A DNA stretch of 64,000 bases from Haemonchus contortus (GCA_000469685.2 LS997562.1:23572802-23636801); one strand, 5' to 3'; positions 1 to 10,595 are shown, numbered from the stretch's first letter. Numbers and translations: made by a program. Notes: generated by a model from the letters alone, not told the origin.

Positions 1-831
1 TAGAGTCAAAAAAAATTCTTTATTCCTCATGGTTTGCATCAGGGTGCCTGGCTGGGGACCTGGGAGGATTTGGAATTCCTGTAGGATATCCTCAACCAGA
101 CGGAAATTGTGTGAGTTACGGGTGGGGCGAACCTTCTTTTATGCCGTTGCTCACATTGTGAGAAGCCTTTCTGCTCCAAGCAATTTGTGTTGGATTATCA
201 CATCTGTTCATAAAGTGCTCACCTATTGTTTAGCTAGTACTTTGCATAGAAATGACAGTTGGGTTGTACCAGCTCACTTCTACCCATAGAGGGGCATCAC
301 TTCATCCAAAAGCCTTACGACTCATCCAAGAGCCCTCTTTTGAAAGTGCATGAGCTGCTATTTTTTTAACCACATCTTGAGTGCCGGGAGCAGAAGGGTT
401 CTATGTGCACCCCTCCCCATTCGGTCTGGGGGGCCGACTAAAAAATATACTTGTATTAGCTTTTCTGGGGCTCCATGACTGTAAAGGAGGGTTGTAGGTA
501 GTCTATATGACGTGTAAAAAGGTTTTGCAAGAGATCAGGGCACTTTTTATAAAAAAGCAAAACAAGTGTCTGCATCAAGGGTCCGATCCTCCCTGCTACA
601 TCCACCGATCCGCCGCCCTCCCAACTGCGCCATCGAGGCACGTTTCAGTATAGTTTGGTTCTCGTTTAAAAGCTGCAAAGTAAAATGACACCTGGGGAAA
701 GAGGGTCCGTAACTTTGTTCCCAGAATCGTTTCGCAGATTTGGGACCCAGATTTGAGATCAGCGTTCGAAACTACCTACGTAAGTATACATCTTATCTTA
801 AATGGCCACTGCGACTTGGTATCCTTTCCTG
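1..831. other. Gene-less leading stretch
   Basis: No exon, RNA gene or transposon end could be recognised. The short open frames here have no splice context or known motif. The stretch ends where a SINE copy begins. Confidence 0.4.
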
Positions 832-1050
832 GTGAGCCTTCCATCCATCCTGGGTCGGTTAAATGGTACCATACTCGCCTGGGAGGATGAAAAGCACTGA
901 CTTGTATATCGGCTGGCTGCCGCAAGTCATTATATCGGCCACATCCGCAGTCAACACCCCACTACGTTTCTGTATGGGAGTCGAACGCGGGGGCGCATCC
1001 CTCAGACGGGATTGATCAACGCTCGAAGAATTTGTCTTGTCCTTTCTAAA
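832..1050 (+). repeat. tRNA-derived SINE, 5'-truncated copy
   Basis: The body and tail of the window's commonest SINE are present: the conserved segments around 'GGTTAAATGGTACC', 'AAGCACTGACTTGTA' and 'CAGACGGGATTGATCAACG'. The tRNA-like head is missing. It lies just upstream of the ShK copy at 1349, the same relative place as the full-length SINE upstream of the ShK copy at 11216. This suggests it was already there when the block was duplicated. Confidence 0.8.
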
Positions 1051-1297
1051 TATATGAATGGGTCCTTCAATGCTGTAACTGAAGGTATAAATTTAAAGGC
1101 TTCTTCAGTGTTGATGCCTTGCCGAAGCATCTTTTAAATGAGCAACTGCACTTCATTACGATTCACACGAGAAGATGCATGACAATAGTGTTTTGACGGA
1201 CATTTCTGTGGAGTGTTTCGTCCCCAAACGGATGTGATCACACCAGCAACATCGATGATAGCGCTTTTCGATTTGGTAGGAGAAACAACTAAACTCG

Positions 1298-1324
1298 TAT
1301 AAAAGGCCAGATCGCTGACTGGCC
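1298..1324 (+). promoter_or_regulatory. TATA box and short inverted repeat of ShK copy A
   Basis: TATAAAAGGCC at 1298-1308 lies 51 bp before the ATG at 1349. It runs into GGCCAG...CTGGCC (1305-1310 and 1319-1324), a small inverted repeat near the expected transcription start. The same block, with the same spacing to ATG, precedes the copies at 6013 (-) and 8558 (+), which supports a real core promoter. Confidence 0.65.
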
Positions 1325-1527
1325 TCCATTCGCTAAGCGGAAATCAACATGTTCTTCTACTTTGCTTGTGCCCTTTTACTGCTCAGAACCTTCCCAATAA
1401 AGGCCACTTTGTTGTATTACAAATGGGTACGTTATCACGTTGGTAAATACTAGTACAGTCAATTTAAGCACAGACTGGAACTACTTCCATGTTCGGTCTT
1501 CTTGGAACCTGGGCAGTTTACATAACG

Positions 1528-1779
1528 TTTATACTGTTTTGCTGTACAGGTTTGTTATGGCTGAACCGCTTAATTGGTCGACGTTTCGATTGAATCGTCG
1601 TCTTCAGACCCTGAGTCGTTGCAACTAGCCTAGCGCGTTTGGGCGCTTGGGTGGTCGGGTAAGTCACAGATCAGGAGCTTCGAACTATTTTCAGGTCTTG
1701 AAGACGACGATTCAGTCGAAACGTTGACCAATAAAGCGGTTCAGCCATAACAAACCTGTACGGCAAAGCAGATTAAACA
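1528..1779. repeat. Short hairpin (fold-back) MITE
   Basis: The segment 1528-1611 returns as its reverse complement at about 1691-1779 with few differences (for example AACAAACCTGTAC and GAAGACGACGATTCA). The loop is roughly 80 bp. It lies in the intron of ShK copy A. It encodes nothing. Confidence 0.75.
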
Positions 1780-1846
1780 TACTGGAACGTAACAATCTTC
1801 CAGTCAGGAGGAGGAATTGCACTGTCTTTATGATTTCAGTTTTATT

Positions 1847-2748
1847 ATTAGGTGTGTGCATTAATTTCCGCCGCCGAATTCCAAGGGCCGTTGCGCGAAC
1901 CACTTTAGAGGTTTAACGGTGAAACCTGTCATATTCTTTAATGTAGGGTATTGGCTACCCACTTAAGGGCAGACAGATCAGTTTTGCCCCAAACTGTTGC
2001 TCTCAGACTGATTGGTCATGGAAGGTGATGAACCGTTTCCCCGGGGGCCCTTCCTCTGCTGTTTGAATTCAAGAAAACTGGCATTGAAGCCCACCGGATG
2101 CTTCTATGGGGGACAAGCTTCATCTGAACGAACCTGCTGAGATGGTTTCTCTTCATTCGGAGGCTTGCAACGAGAACGGAATGTTCATTGCCAAAAAGTA
2201 GTGCTGTGCGTGCATTTGGTGGTGGGATCAAAAGGGTGTTTTGAACTATGAGCTGCTGAGCCTGAACGAAACTGTTACTGCTGACCGCTACGAACACCAA
2301 CCTGACAGTTTGCAGGATGCTCTCACCTAAAAGCTCACCTTAATCGCAACAAAATATCACGAGGTACCTTTCCACCACGAACATGCCAGACTCTATGTTG
2401 CGAAGAATGTCCTTTGGAAAAATTGCAGTTGTTGGATGGGATCAGCTTGTTCAGCCCGCATACTCTCCGGATCTTGCTCTCTTACCACCTATTCCAGTCC
2501 ATGCAGGTCAGTTTGGCAGATATACGCTTCCGGAATGCCGAAGAAGTGCGAAAATGGGTGGATAACAGGATTGCCTCAAAAGATGAAGACTTTTTCAGAC
2601 CCGGAGACAACAAGATACCAGAAAGATGGCAAAAAGTTGTAGCTAACGATGAGCAACAGATTGGTTAATGTTCATTTAGTTTTAACTTTGTAATAAGTAT
2701 GTTTTTGCACGCGAAAAACGGCGGAACTTAATGCACACACCTAATATA
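1847..2748 (+). mobile_element. Internally deleted mariner transposon
   Basis: Inverted ends of the form TTAGGTGTGTGCATTAA occur at about 1848 and, reversed, at about 2746, flanked by TA. Between 2383 and 2668 the remains of a mariner transposase C-terminus can be read in shifted frames: a YSPDLA motif, then an intact tail with ASKDEDFFRPG and PERWQKVV. The first two thirds of the transposase, including the early catalytic aspartates, are gone, so it cannot encode a working enzyme. It is inserted in the intron of ShK copy A. Confidence 0.85.
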
Positions 2749-3079
2749 TGATATCGATTCTAGCCGTGTGAAGACCGACAAGACCACGAGTTCTGTCACA
2801 GTGTGCAAAAGCATGGACTATGCGAAGGTTTTAAAGATTTTTGTCTTGTGCCAAGACCTGCGGGTCTTGCACTGCGGATCAAACATGATGGTCAGCGGTG
2901 TGTTACGCTAAATAAAAATAAATAAATAAAACAAAATAAGTAAAAAAAATAAATAAAATTTTGTAAAGTGCTATCATTGTTTCAGCTTTGGTTCTACGTT
3001 ACTTGATTAGTTGTTTGAGTTTATTATGAGTAAGTACAGGTGGTCGAAAAGAGCACATGTCAACAAAGGGGTTCTCTTG

Positions 3080-3310
3080 GGGTGTGGTGCAGTTGTATCG
3101 AAAATGTCGCGTCGCGGCAAGAGGGACGCAGCGCTGGAACGATTGTAGCAGAATGCAGCAGCAGGTAAGAAATACAGGAATAAAAGGACTCATAGTAGTA
3201 GAATCATGCCAAAATTAATGATCGCATATGGATTGAGCTGTATGAGGAACGCTCGAACTGCAATAACAGCGAAGCGAATGGTTCGCGATAGCCGCGTGCG
3301 GTGAGTCGAT
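3080..3310 (-). repeat. MITE copy related to 32187-32431
   Basis: On the reverse strand this segment aligns through most of its length with the repeat at 32187-32431 (shared CCGCACGCGGCT, CATACAGCTC, TATGCGATCAT, GCGACGCGAC). No coding content. The termini are more decayed than in the other copy. Confidence 0.65.
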
Positions 3311-4081
3311 CACACAAAACCGATCTTACTGCCCGTCTCCCTGCTCACTTGTTACAATCATGAAGCGTTTATTCGATTTTCACAACTCATTCACTCTAGA
3401 GGTCAATCTGCTGGTACTGGAGGTTTGGTATTAGCTCGATGGTTAGCGACCGAATCGAATTACTAGCCAAGAAGGTCGCATGGGAGGCGTATTTGGACGA
3501 GCTGTCTATACGTGTGTTCCCTTGCGTAATGCTGGCTACAGTAAGCTGCCTCTGTGCAAGATGGTACAACGTTTACAGCTTTGGCAACGCTTAATAGCTC
3601 GTTCGCCTTAGGTGTCTGCTGAGCCGGTCTAGCAGCCCTTATTACTCCCTATCTTAATCGCTTTTCGACCTGAAAGCCTCCCTTGTGCTACCCCGGGTGG
3701 TTCCCAGGTTCGTCCAAGGCAGAAATCTCAGAAGCCAGTTTGATTGTGACCTGTGCCTTTCTCTCTTCTGCGATGAATTTTTTCCATTGACCGTTGGCAA
3801 TCCACATTTCGGATTGGGACATTGGCTAGTTATTCGGGCGTTTACTCTCCATCCAGAGGCACACTGTGAAAAGCGATTTTATTGTGATTTACGATGAGCA
3901 TATTTATTCGGAACATGGCATTTACTATTTGTATAACGAGGTCGTAGTCATATAAGGAGATTATGCGTTTTTCGAGACTGAAAAACGAGAACGAGTAAAC
4001 AGCAGCTTAAAATGTTAGCGTGATTGAAATGCAATCCATTCCACAATGATGAATATTTCTAGAATATACCACAATTTACAT

Positions 4082-4660
4082 TCAAACTCTTAGTCTTGCG
4101 ATCATCGGCGTGTTCTTCTTTGAAGGATTCGTTATATTCGGATCGGTCCACGGAGCCGGTTTCGCAGTGGCCGACCAACAGAGCACTGCATTTTAAAGAC
4201 TGAGAAGGACGGGGGTCCGGGAACTTCTCCCCTAACACGGCGTCGCACACGCCGCACCCGCCGCCTATCGCAGGATTGCGATGGAAGATTGGAGCGCGCA
4301 ATTTGTGTGGTGGGGAGTCCTTTAACATTTGAATTGGCCGGCCGCTCTCTTCAGTTCCAATGCGATTCTGATCGTCGTTTATATAGGAAGAGTCATTTGA
4401 ATTAATCAAGTCTAATAAACATGAAAACTAAAAAGAAACAGAAGAAAAAACGATAAAATCCAATGAAAAAGCAAGCCAGTCAAGGAAAACTTCCGCGTCC
4501 TATCGATTGGCGGGAGTACGGTAATTGCAGTGACGTCTGCCGCATGCCGCAAGGGAGAATGCCGCGATAGGGGAGAAGTTCCGTTATCCAGAAGGACGGC
4601 ATGAGCCAGGTATACCGTACGCCATTCCTGTGCAGAACTCGTCGGCAACAGTGCACCCAC
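4082..4660 (-). pseudogene. Duplicate of the last SLC17 exon, interrupted by a MITE
   Basis: The reverse strand from 4660 (after an intact ACAG acceptor) repeats the terminal exon found intact at 14528-14337, with the same reading frame to a TGA at 4084-4082. Two lesions disable it. One is an in-frame TAA at 4195-4193. The other is a 377 bp MITE (4213-4589) splitting the exon, with an identical 10 bp flank on both sides (4203-4212 and 4590-4599). Flanking intron and 3' sequence is also duplicated, so this came from a segmental copy, not from retroposition. No other exon of a second transporter was found nearby. Confidence 0.88.
4213..4589. mobile_element. Mutator-like MITE with 10 bp target duplication
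   Basis: The ends are inverted copies around GGAACTTCTCCCCTA. AGAAGGACGG is repeated directly on both sides. A 9-10 bp target duplication points to the Mutator superfamily. There is no transposase, so it is non-autonomous. A sister copy, in opposite orientation, lies at 44942-45333. Confidence 0.85.
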
Positions 4661-5204
4661 CTGTAATGACCTCAGTACCATGCTTTCAGCCTGTGTAGAC
4701 AAAAATGAATGGTAGACAAACTTTGAGCCTTTTTTCTGTTCCCATTTCTCCGGTTTTTTTTCAGATTTTCCTGGTCTTTAGAAGAATCCGAACCCGCTGA
4801 TTAGCAGATTTGATTGGATCGGAATTATCAGCATAAACATAAGAGCCGCAGAAGAAGAGCTTGCGGTGGCCAGCATATTTTTCATATATGAGATGAATCC
4901 CTTTTTGAGCCACAGTTCGCGATAATTCTGAGGTGTCTACCTTAGTGAAATAATGAAAGTTAGTTCTAAGGATAGTGCAAAAATGGAGAAGGAAGCGCGA
5001 AAGTCGGTAGTTTATAAGTCTAGTAATGATGTTAATAGCTCAGAAAAGAGAACAAATTATTTCGAATACCACTATCACCAGAGGAGCTGATTTCGGAAAG
5101 TGGCTAACTGTCTTGTCCATCACCTATGTCATCAATGCAGTTTATAGTTTAATAAACTCGAAGTGCCAATTGAGTACCTCAGAAACGAAGCCAAAACAAA
5201 GAAA

Positions 5205-5280
5205 TGGCGAAGCAGATTCGTTTATTTTTGAGCAGTAGCACACTTCTCGACTATCATATTCAAGCAGTCGTGCAAAATTT
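5205..5280 (-). pseudogene. ShK gene remnant: last codons and 3' flank only
   Basis: The reverse strand carries only the final codons of the ShK exon (TTTGCACGACTGCTTGA, stop at 5262-5260), followed by a 3' flank like that of the intact copy at 5696 (shared TTTTGGCTTCGTT and ACTCAATT segments). The rest of the exon is replaced by unrelated sequence. It is a leftover of a former tandem minus-strand copy. Confidence 0.65.
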
Positions 5281-5695
5281 GTGCTGTGGAGTGCCAGCAC
5301 TCAGAATGCGACTATGGTTAAATTATCGGAGAACTCTTTTGTGTGATCTTCGTTATATTCTGATCACTCCACTGGTGGTCTCCTAATTTTCTCAAACTAT
5401 CAAATTTTGCGCAGCTAGTTGTTAGTTGCCTGAAGCCGTTGAAGGAATACAAAAATTCGATACCAGGAGAGTGACCTCAATCCTCTGACCCTAGACTGAA
5501 TGAGTTGAGAAGGAGTGAGTAAACTATGCATGATTGAAATTAAAAAGGTCCTCTGCTCTTTTTCAACACCGTACTTGTCCGTGGTACTAATAAATTCAAA
5601 ATACTAATTGAGTGCCGTAAGAACGAAGCCAAAATGAATACAATATTTCATAGAGTGTTTTTTTTATGCAGTAGCTTACAACTCAAGTATCACGC

Positions 5696-6013
5696 TCAAA
5701 CAGCTGTGCAAAGATTGCAGGTTTTGGCACAGAACCTTTCAACAAGCGGTCGGAAAGGTTTCTTCTCGCACAGTCCTTGCTGTTGTCGACTGCTACAGTA
5801 TTCCTGGCCAGCAAGGTCTTTACATAGCTGAAATCGATTTCATATCAAAAATTGGTATCTTACAAGAATACTGCATTCCTCCTTCCGACTAGAAACTTGC
5901 TATATGTACTAAAATCGGCTGTACTAAAATTTGTAATGACGTACCGCGTTGTCTGCAGCCTTCGTTGTGAAGCTACTGAGCAGCAAAAGCGCACAAACAA
6001 AGTATAGGATCAT
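5696..6013 (-). CDS. Small secreted single-ShK-domain protein (copy C)
   Basis: Two exons, 6013-5945 and 5827-5696, joined in phase 0 across a 117 bp intron with a GTACGT donor and TTTCAG acceptor, give 66 aa. Residues 1-19 are a signal peptide (MILYFVCALLLLSSF, then TTKA). The mature part is one ShK domain with six cysteines spaced C-x8-C-x8-C-x12-C-x3-C-x2-C, ending FCAKTCNLC. ShK domains are disulfide-locked folds common in nematode secreted proteins; some members block potassium channels. No basic-aromatic pore-blocking pair is obvious here, so activity is unknown. It is divergent from the near-identical gene at 8558. TATA is at 6064-6054. Confidence 0.85.
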
Positions 6014-6053
6014 GTTGAGTTTCGCTGAGCGAATGGAGGCCAGTCAGAAGTCT

Positions 6054-6064
6054 GGCCTTTTATA
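6054..6064 (-). promoter_or_regulatory. TATA box of ShK copy C
   Basis: On the reverse strand TATAAAAGGCC lies 41 bp before the ATG, followed by the conserved TGACTGGCCTCCATTCGCT segment. Further upstream GTGAACACACCTGCAACATC is shared with copy 8558 and, less well, with the other copies. Confidence 0.65.
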
Positions 6065-6249
6065 CGAGTTTTGTTGTTTTTCCTACCGAATCGAAAATCA
6101 TCAGGACCGATGTTGCAGGTGTGTTCACAACTGTATGGGGAAGAACAGCTCCAAAAAATGTCCGACGAGGGTTGTCAAGCATCATTTCGGTAAATAACGA
6201 TGGCGTGCGATATCCGGTGTCCCGAAACATGCAGCAATCCTAATTCATT

Positions 6250-7650
6250 GTTTATGTTTCTTGCACTGCTAAAGCAAAAACGCAAAAAAAAACAACGATC
6301 TGAAATCAACATAAAGAACAAAAGATAAAAGTAGTAGACAAACAGGTAAACTAAGACGAAAACCATATACCACACAATGCAACCTCAATCTAGATATTAG
6401 AGAAAGACACAAGTATTGAATCAATCGATCAGTCTTAGAAAACCAGTAAAGCTCATTTTTGGTTAGAACCACTGATTTATTACGCTTTAACCTATTCAGA
6501 GTCTCGGAGACGATCAGATTTTTGGTTACTTTTATGTACAAACTACCAACTGTGAAGGTGAAATTTCTGGCTCTTAAATCTGTCCTAGGCCAAGGAAGCA
6601 TAATTTTAGTCTGCCCACCTCTAGTTTGAGTATGCGATGTATTTAAAACATCAAAGGAGCCTAAGTCATTACACTGGCACAGAAGTTTGTGAACCATATG
6701 CACATCAAACACCTTGCGCCGGAATCCCAATGTTGAGAGTTCAAGGTATCCATTACGAACGGAGGCTCCAGGAATACCAGAACAGAGGAAGCATCTACAT
6801 CAGAAAATAATTTACGCGTAAAAATTGTCAAAAGACAGTTTGCTCAATTCAATTGTGCATCGGCAAAGCCGCAACAAAGCAGAAGTTTTTCGCTCTTTCG
6901 TCTACTCACAACATTGAAGGAGAACATTTAATATAAAACATGATTGTTCACCAATGGGTTGAGTAATGAAAGCACATAATAATAATGCACCATGGTGAAG
7001 AAATGAAAAAAAAATCGAAGGAGCACATGATAACCTATTTTCACGCTCTGCAAACTGTTCAAAGAAAATGAATACAAAGTTGCTGTCAAGTTCCGTTCGA
7101 GGCCGTACTACTCCTTCTGGAAGAGTTCATTCTGATAACATTCACATTCAGAACTGCAGCATAAGAGCAGTTAGTAAAACAAAACAAAATAACAATGTTC
7201 ACCATATCAATAAGCGAAAATGGTTTGGCACAAAAGCCAGGGTCAGACCAAGAGCACTTTTTTGTTTTGTTTTGTACAACCTGTTGGCTCGGAGGCGAAG
7301 CTGGAGAGAGAGAATGTCATGTTTTTCAGATATTCTATTTGAAACCATGATTTTGAAGATAGAGATGTTTAAGGAACTACGTCGATGAAAAGCTGCGCAG
7401 GAAAGGTGCTGAGAGAGACTCAAATTAAAGTTAAAACACCTATAGTGACAGGAATATCAACTGAAAATCGTGTCAAAGAGACGTCTAGAAAGGGTTCTCT
7501 CGCGAACCTTCTCGTATACAGGAAATCCTCGCTCGATTTCTTTGGGGTCAATTGCGCATAAAGCTGGAAATGAATATTTATGAGTTCTTCAAGGCCATGA
7601 CACCTTAATTTCCCTTGATTTCATTACAATGATGCAATATTGCGTGATTT
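6250..7650. other. Spacer between divergent ShK genes
   Basis: This lies between the 5' flanks of the genes at 6013 (-) and 8558 (+). Several open frames up to 153 codons exist on the minus strand, but none shows splice sites, domain motifs or a signal I recognise. Low-complexity A/T runs are common. Confidence 0.35.
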
Positions 7651-7656
7651 TACTCC

Positions 7657-8179
7657 TTGGAGGCACGGTTCACGGTAACTTCGAGGTACCTCTCTAGGTA
7701 GAAAAGTGAAAGTGCTGATGTAGATTAGCACATCGTTGGCAACGAGAGAGAGCGAAAAAACCGCCTACTTCAAAGCTATTAGAAGTAGCAGAAGTGGAGG
7801 TTGTACAAGACTCCGTGACGGCAGCAGCATGTAAGTTGTGTTTGGAAGAGATTTACCCTGCTCCCATCGCTCAAAGAGCTGATTTAATCAAGCTGAGATT
7901 TTCGAAACTCTTTCAACTGTCGCCATGGGCTATGACAAGTTGTTTTAACTTCCTATGTGGAAGTCTCTTGCGATAGTGCAGTCTCTTCAAAACCGTTGAA
8001 ACTCGTCCACCGTAGTTGGGGCATTTACACGATACAAACACTGGCCCCTTATTGTGCCCTACCCAGGACGGTTTTCGACCCTACGACGGCGGGTATGGTA
8101 TACTGGTCAGTCTAGAATTCATGCTAGTCTCAATTAGGGGGATCTCAAAAAGCATTTTCATCGTGAACTGTGCCTTTAA
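7657..8179. repeat. TTAA-type MITE, AGGCAC ends
   Basis: It begins with a decayed 'TTGG-AGGCACGGTTCACG' and ends with 'CGTGAACTGTGCCT-TTAA', matching the inverted ends of the family seen at 21839-22308. It holds no convincing gene. Confidence 0.6.
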
Positions 8180-8506
8180 ATATTTGATAAACAGTTATAC
8201 TCTGTATTGAATGTTTCCCTTCATTGTTGTGAGCAATGGAAAAAGTGGGAAGGCTTCTATAATGTTGCCGCTTCGCCGGGGCATTCTCAAGGTGAGTGAG
8301 CTGTCACTTACCAAAAATAAGGATTGCTCTGCTTCCATGATATCGTGTGGCATGATTTCTGCACGAAACAATGCATGCCACCATTATTTTGACAGATTTT
8401 AACAGACAATTTTTTAGAGCTGTACTTCCCCATACAGCTGTGAACACACCTGCAACATCATAGGTCCTGATAATTTTCGATTCAGCTGGAGACACAACTA
8501 AAGCTG

Positions 8507-8517
8507 TATAAAAGGCC
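8507..8517 (+). promoter_or_regulatory. TATA box of ShK copy D
   Basis: TATAAAAGGCC lies 41 bp before the ATG at 8558, with the downstream TCTGACTGGCCTGCATTCGC block conserved. About 60 bp upstream is GTGAACACACCTGCAACATC, shared with copy C, as expected for promoters of an inverted duplicate pair. Confidence 0.65.
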
Positions 8518-8557
8518 TGACCTCTGACTGGCCTGCATTCGCTCAGCGAAACTCAAC

Positions 8558-8885
8558 ATGTTCTTCTACTTTGTTTGTGCCCTTTTGCTGCTCGATACCT
8601 TCACCACAAACGCTGCAAAGAACTCGGTAGGTTACCACCTTGATAAATCCCAGTACAGTCGATTAAAGCACATATCTGAAACGTTAACAAGTTCCCAGGC
8701 AGAAGTGGGGAATGCGTTATTCTTGTGAGGGAATTGATTCTGATCGATTTCAGTCATGTAAAGATCTAGCTGGTCAAGAGTACTGTAGCAGTAGACAACA
8801 GCAAGGACTGTGCGAGAAAAAACCTTTCCGACCACTTGTTGAAAGGTTCTGTGCCAAAACCTGCAATCTTTGCACGACTGCTTGA
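8558..8885 (+). CDS. Small secreted single-ShK-domain protein (copy D)
   Basis: Exon 1 (8558-8626) gives 23 residues with a signal peptide (MFFYFVCALLLL). The intron is 127 bp (GTAGGT donor, TTTCAG acceptor). Exon 2 (8754-8885) gives 43 residues holding all six ShK cysteines (SCKD, YC, LC, FCAKTCNLC) and then TGA. Total 66 aa. The mature peptide is almost wholly the ShK domain. The domain is nearly identical to copy C, so the pair probably duplicated recently. In parasites such peptides are typical excretory-secretory products; that role is an inference here. AATAAA lies about 40 bp after the stop. Confidence 0.87.
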
Positions 8886-9689
8886 GCATGGTACTTTTGT
8901 GGTGTGTACTTCTCGAAAATAAACAAATTTTGTACAAAGTTGTCTCTGTTTTGGCCTTGTTTCTTCGACACCTAATCAACTATTCCAGTCTATCAGTATT
9001 ACGAGCAAGTGCTGGTTTTTTTTAAAAAAAAAGCAAATGCTACCTGTGGGAGCACTTCGTTTCAATCAAGTAGTGCTTACCCGATCCTCTGCATCTCATT
9101 AACAGCCATTGTGACGTCACCTTTTTTTACCGGAAATCTTGTACTCCTTCAATAGCTTCAGGCAATTGACCACTGGCTCCGCACTTTTTTGAGGTTCACA
9201 ACTCGGCAACATAGAAGAATTGCCGAACTGCCAGTGGAAGGACCAGCGTATGACGGAGATCGCTCAAAACAGGGTTTCTTCGGTAATTCAAACACAGCCC
9301 TACTAAGAGTATTTAGGCAAATTCACTGCACTTATCTATAAATTCATTGCTTTCGTGCTGCAGAATGTGAATATTATCAGAGTTAACTTAAAGGCACCGT
9401 TCACAAAAAAGTTAGGGTACCCTTTTTTGACGGGAATTGATAGAACTACTCTAGAATAAAGCGATAACAACGGAAAAAGCGCAAAAAACGATAAACAAAA
9501 GGAATAACAAAGGGTCAAAAAAGAGCTGGAAAGGGGGGTTGGGCGAATTTCTCATTGAAGTAACGGCGGTTAGGGAGTGTTCGGGCGAGAATGCACCAAG
9601 GCGACGCAATGTCTGCAATACAGCCAACACACCCGATTTGCTTGACAATCTGACGGGGTATGGGTACATTCACCCAGAACTGGATGGAC

Positions 9690-9885
9690 GCGGCAAACCG
9701 CGCGGCGGAATTTTTGGTGATTAAAACGGTTTTGGCACCTGTCATTGGAGCACGGGTTTCAAATAGATTGGGTATGTAGGACCAGCTGATGCTACTTATA
9801 TCAACCTCCTCCAATTTGTGCCCAAATGATAGGTGCCAGAGCCGTTTTAATCACCACGAATTTCGTAGCGCGATTTGCCCCGTCC
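9690..9885. repeat. Decayed long hairpin MITE
   Basis: Segments such as CGCGCGGCGGAATTTTTGGTGATTAAAACGG are mirrored as CCGTTTTAATCACCACGAATTTCGTAGCGCG. The hairpin centre is near 9790. It is related to, but more diverged than, the hairpin that directly follows. Confidence 0.65.
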
Positions 9886-9919
9886 ATCCAGATCTGGGTG
9901 AATGTTCCGTCTCCCATCT

Positions 9920-10180
9920 GACGGGTATGGGTACTTACGTGCGTCCGAGGATGCGCGCGGCAAATTGCGCGGCGATGTGCGTGGTGATTCGAACGAGTCT
10001 GCGCCTATCATTGGGGTCCAAACTCGAAGTAGAGTAGTTTAGTAGGGTCAGCTGATACTACTAATCCACTGTACTTCAAATTTGGGCCTCAATGATAGGC
10101 GCTAAAGTCGTTCAAAACGCCACACACTTCGCCGCGCAATTTGCCGCAAGCATGCTCGGACGCACGTTCGTACCGTCCCC
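9920..10180. repeat. Long hairpin MITE (GTGCGTCCGAGG family), copy 1
   Basis: The arms ACGTGCGTCCGAGGATGCG and, reversed, CATGCTCGGACGCACGT start a near-complete palindrome of about 260 bp centred near 10050, with CGGCAAATTGCGCGGCGA inside. The same structure recurs at 17514-17774 and 36831-37098. No coding capacity. Confidence 0.85.
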
Positions 10181-10595
10181 CCAATCTGACTGGCAGACTC
10201 TGGCAATTTGCCAATCAGCGTATCGATTTTTCACCAACTTCGCTCCAGTGCGAATGTGGTGAAGGACAATTAGAACTCGTAGTCAGCCTAGCGAGGGGCG
10301 GAGGCCTCCCGTCCCCCACTGTTCCTGCCCTTATTGTGCCCTATCCGGCCGTTTTCCGACCTCATTCATGCACAAATGGTATCAGAGGGGGCTCCGAATT
10401 AAAACCATGTGCAAATCTCCGAAACCACTTTTTCGTGAACAGTGCCTTTAATCGTGTCCAAAAGGTCCGGTCTTGATTGGACAGAATTCCTCTGTAATTA
10501 CTTCGTCATTCTATCCGTACAACGCTAGTTATGAATAATGATGAAGAGGGTTAATATGTGCTTCCATTCCTCAACCATCTGTATTCTAATATATT

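Larger units (their letters stand above)
1349..2885 (+). pseudogene. ShK-domain small secreted protein, copy A, frameshifted
   Basis: Exon 1 (1349-1426) starts with ATG and encodes a hydrophobic signal peptide (MFFYFACALLLLRTF...), followed by a GTACGT donor. Exon 2 begins at 2764 after a TTCTAG acceptor and shows the first ShK cysteines (PCED..., EFC, GLC). Compared with intact sisters, the stretch between the third and fourth cysteines is 13 nt shorter, so the last three cysteines fall in another frame. That makes it a pseudogene unless the assembly is wrong. The intron is unusually long because it holds a hairpin MITE (1528-1779) and a mariner remnant (1847-2748). The upstream TATA block is still intact. 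Confidence 0.75.
9392..10447. mobile_element. TTAA-type MITE enlarged by nested hairpins
   Basis: The ends AGGCACCGTTCAC and GTGAACAGTGCCT are inverted copies. Each is bounded by TTAA (9388-9391 and 10448-10451), a target-site duplication as in piggyBac-like elements. The outer parts match the 470 bp element at 21839-22308. The extra 0.6 kb is two hairpin inserts (9690-9885 and 9920-10180). Its open frames are by-products of the inverted repeats. Confidence 0.75.

Noticed and set aside
6269..6730. 153-codon minus-strand frame with a hydrophobic tail
   Set aside because: It is the longest frame in the window, but the tail is poly-T derived, there is no domain, and no splice or promoter support.
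9515..9814. Overlapping frames of 60-111 codons at 9.5-10.5 kb and 22.0-22.2 kb
   Set aside because: All fall inside TTAA and hairpin MITEs, and similar frames recur in each copy of the repeats.
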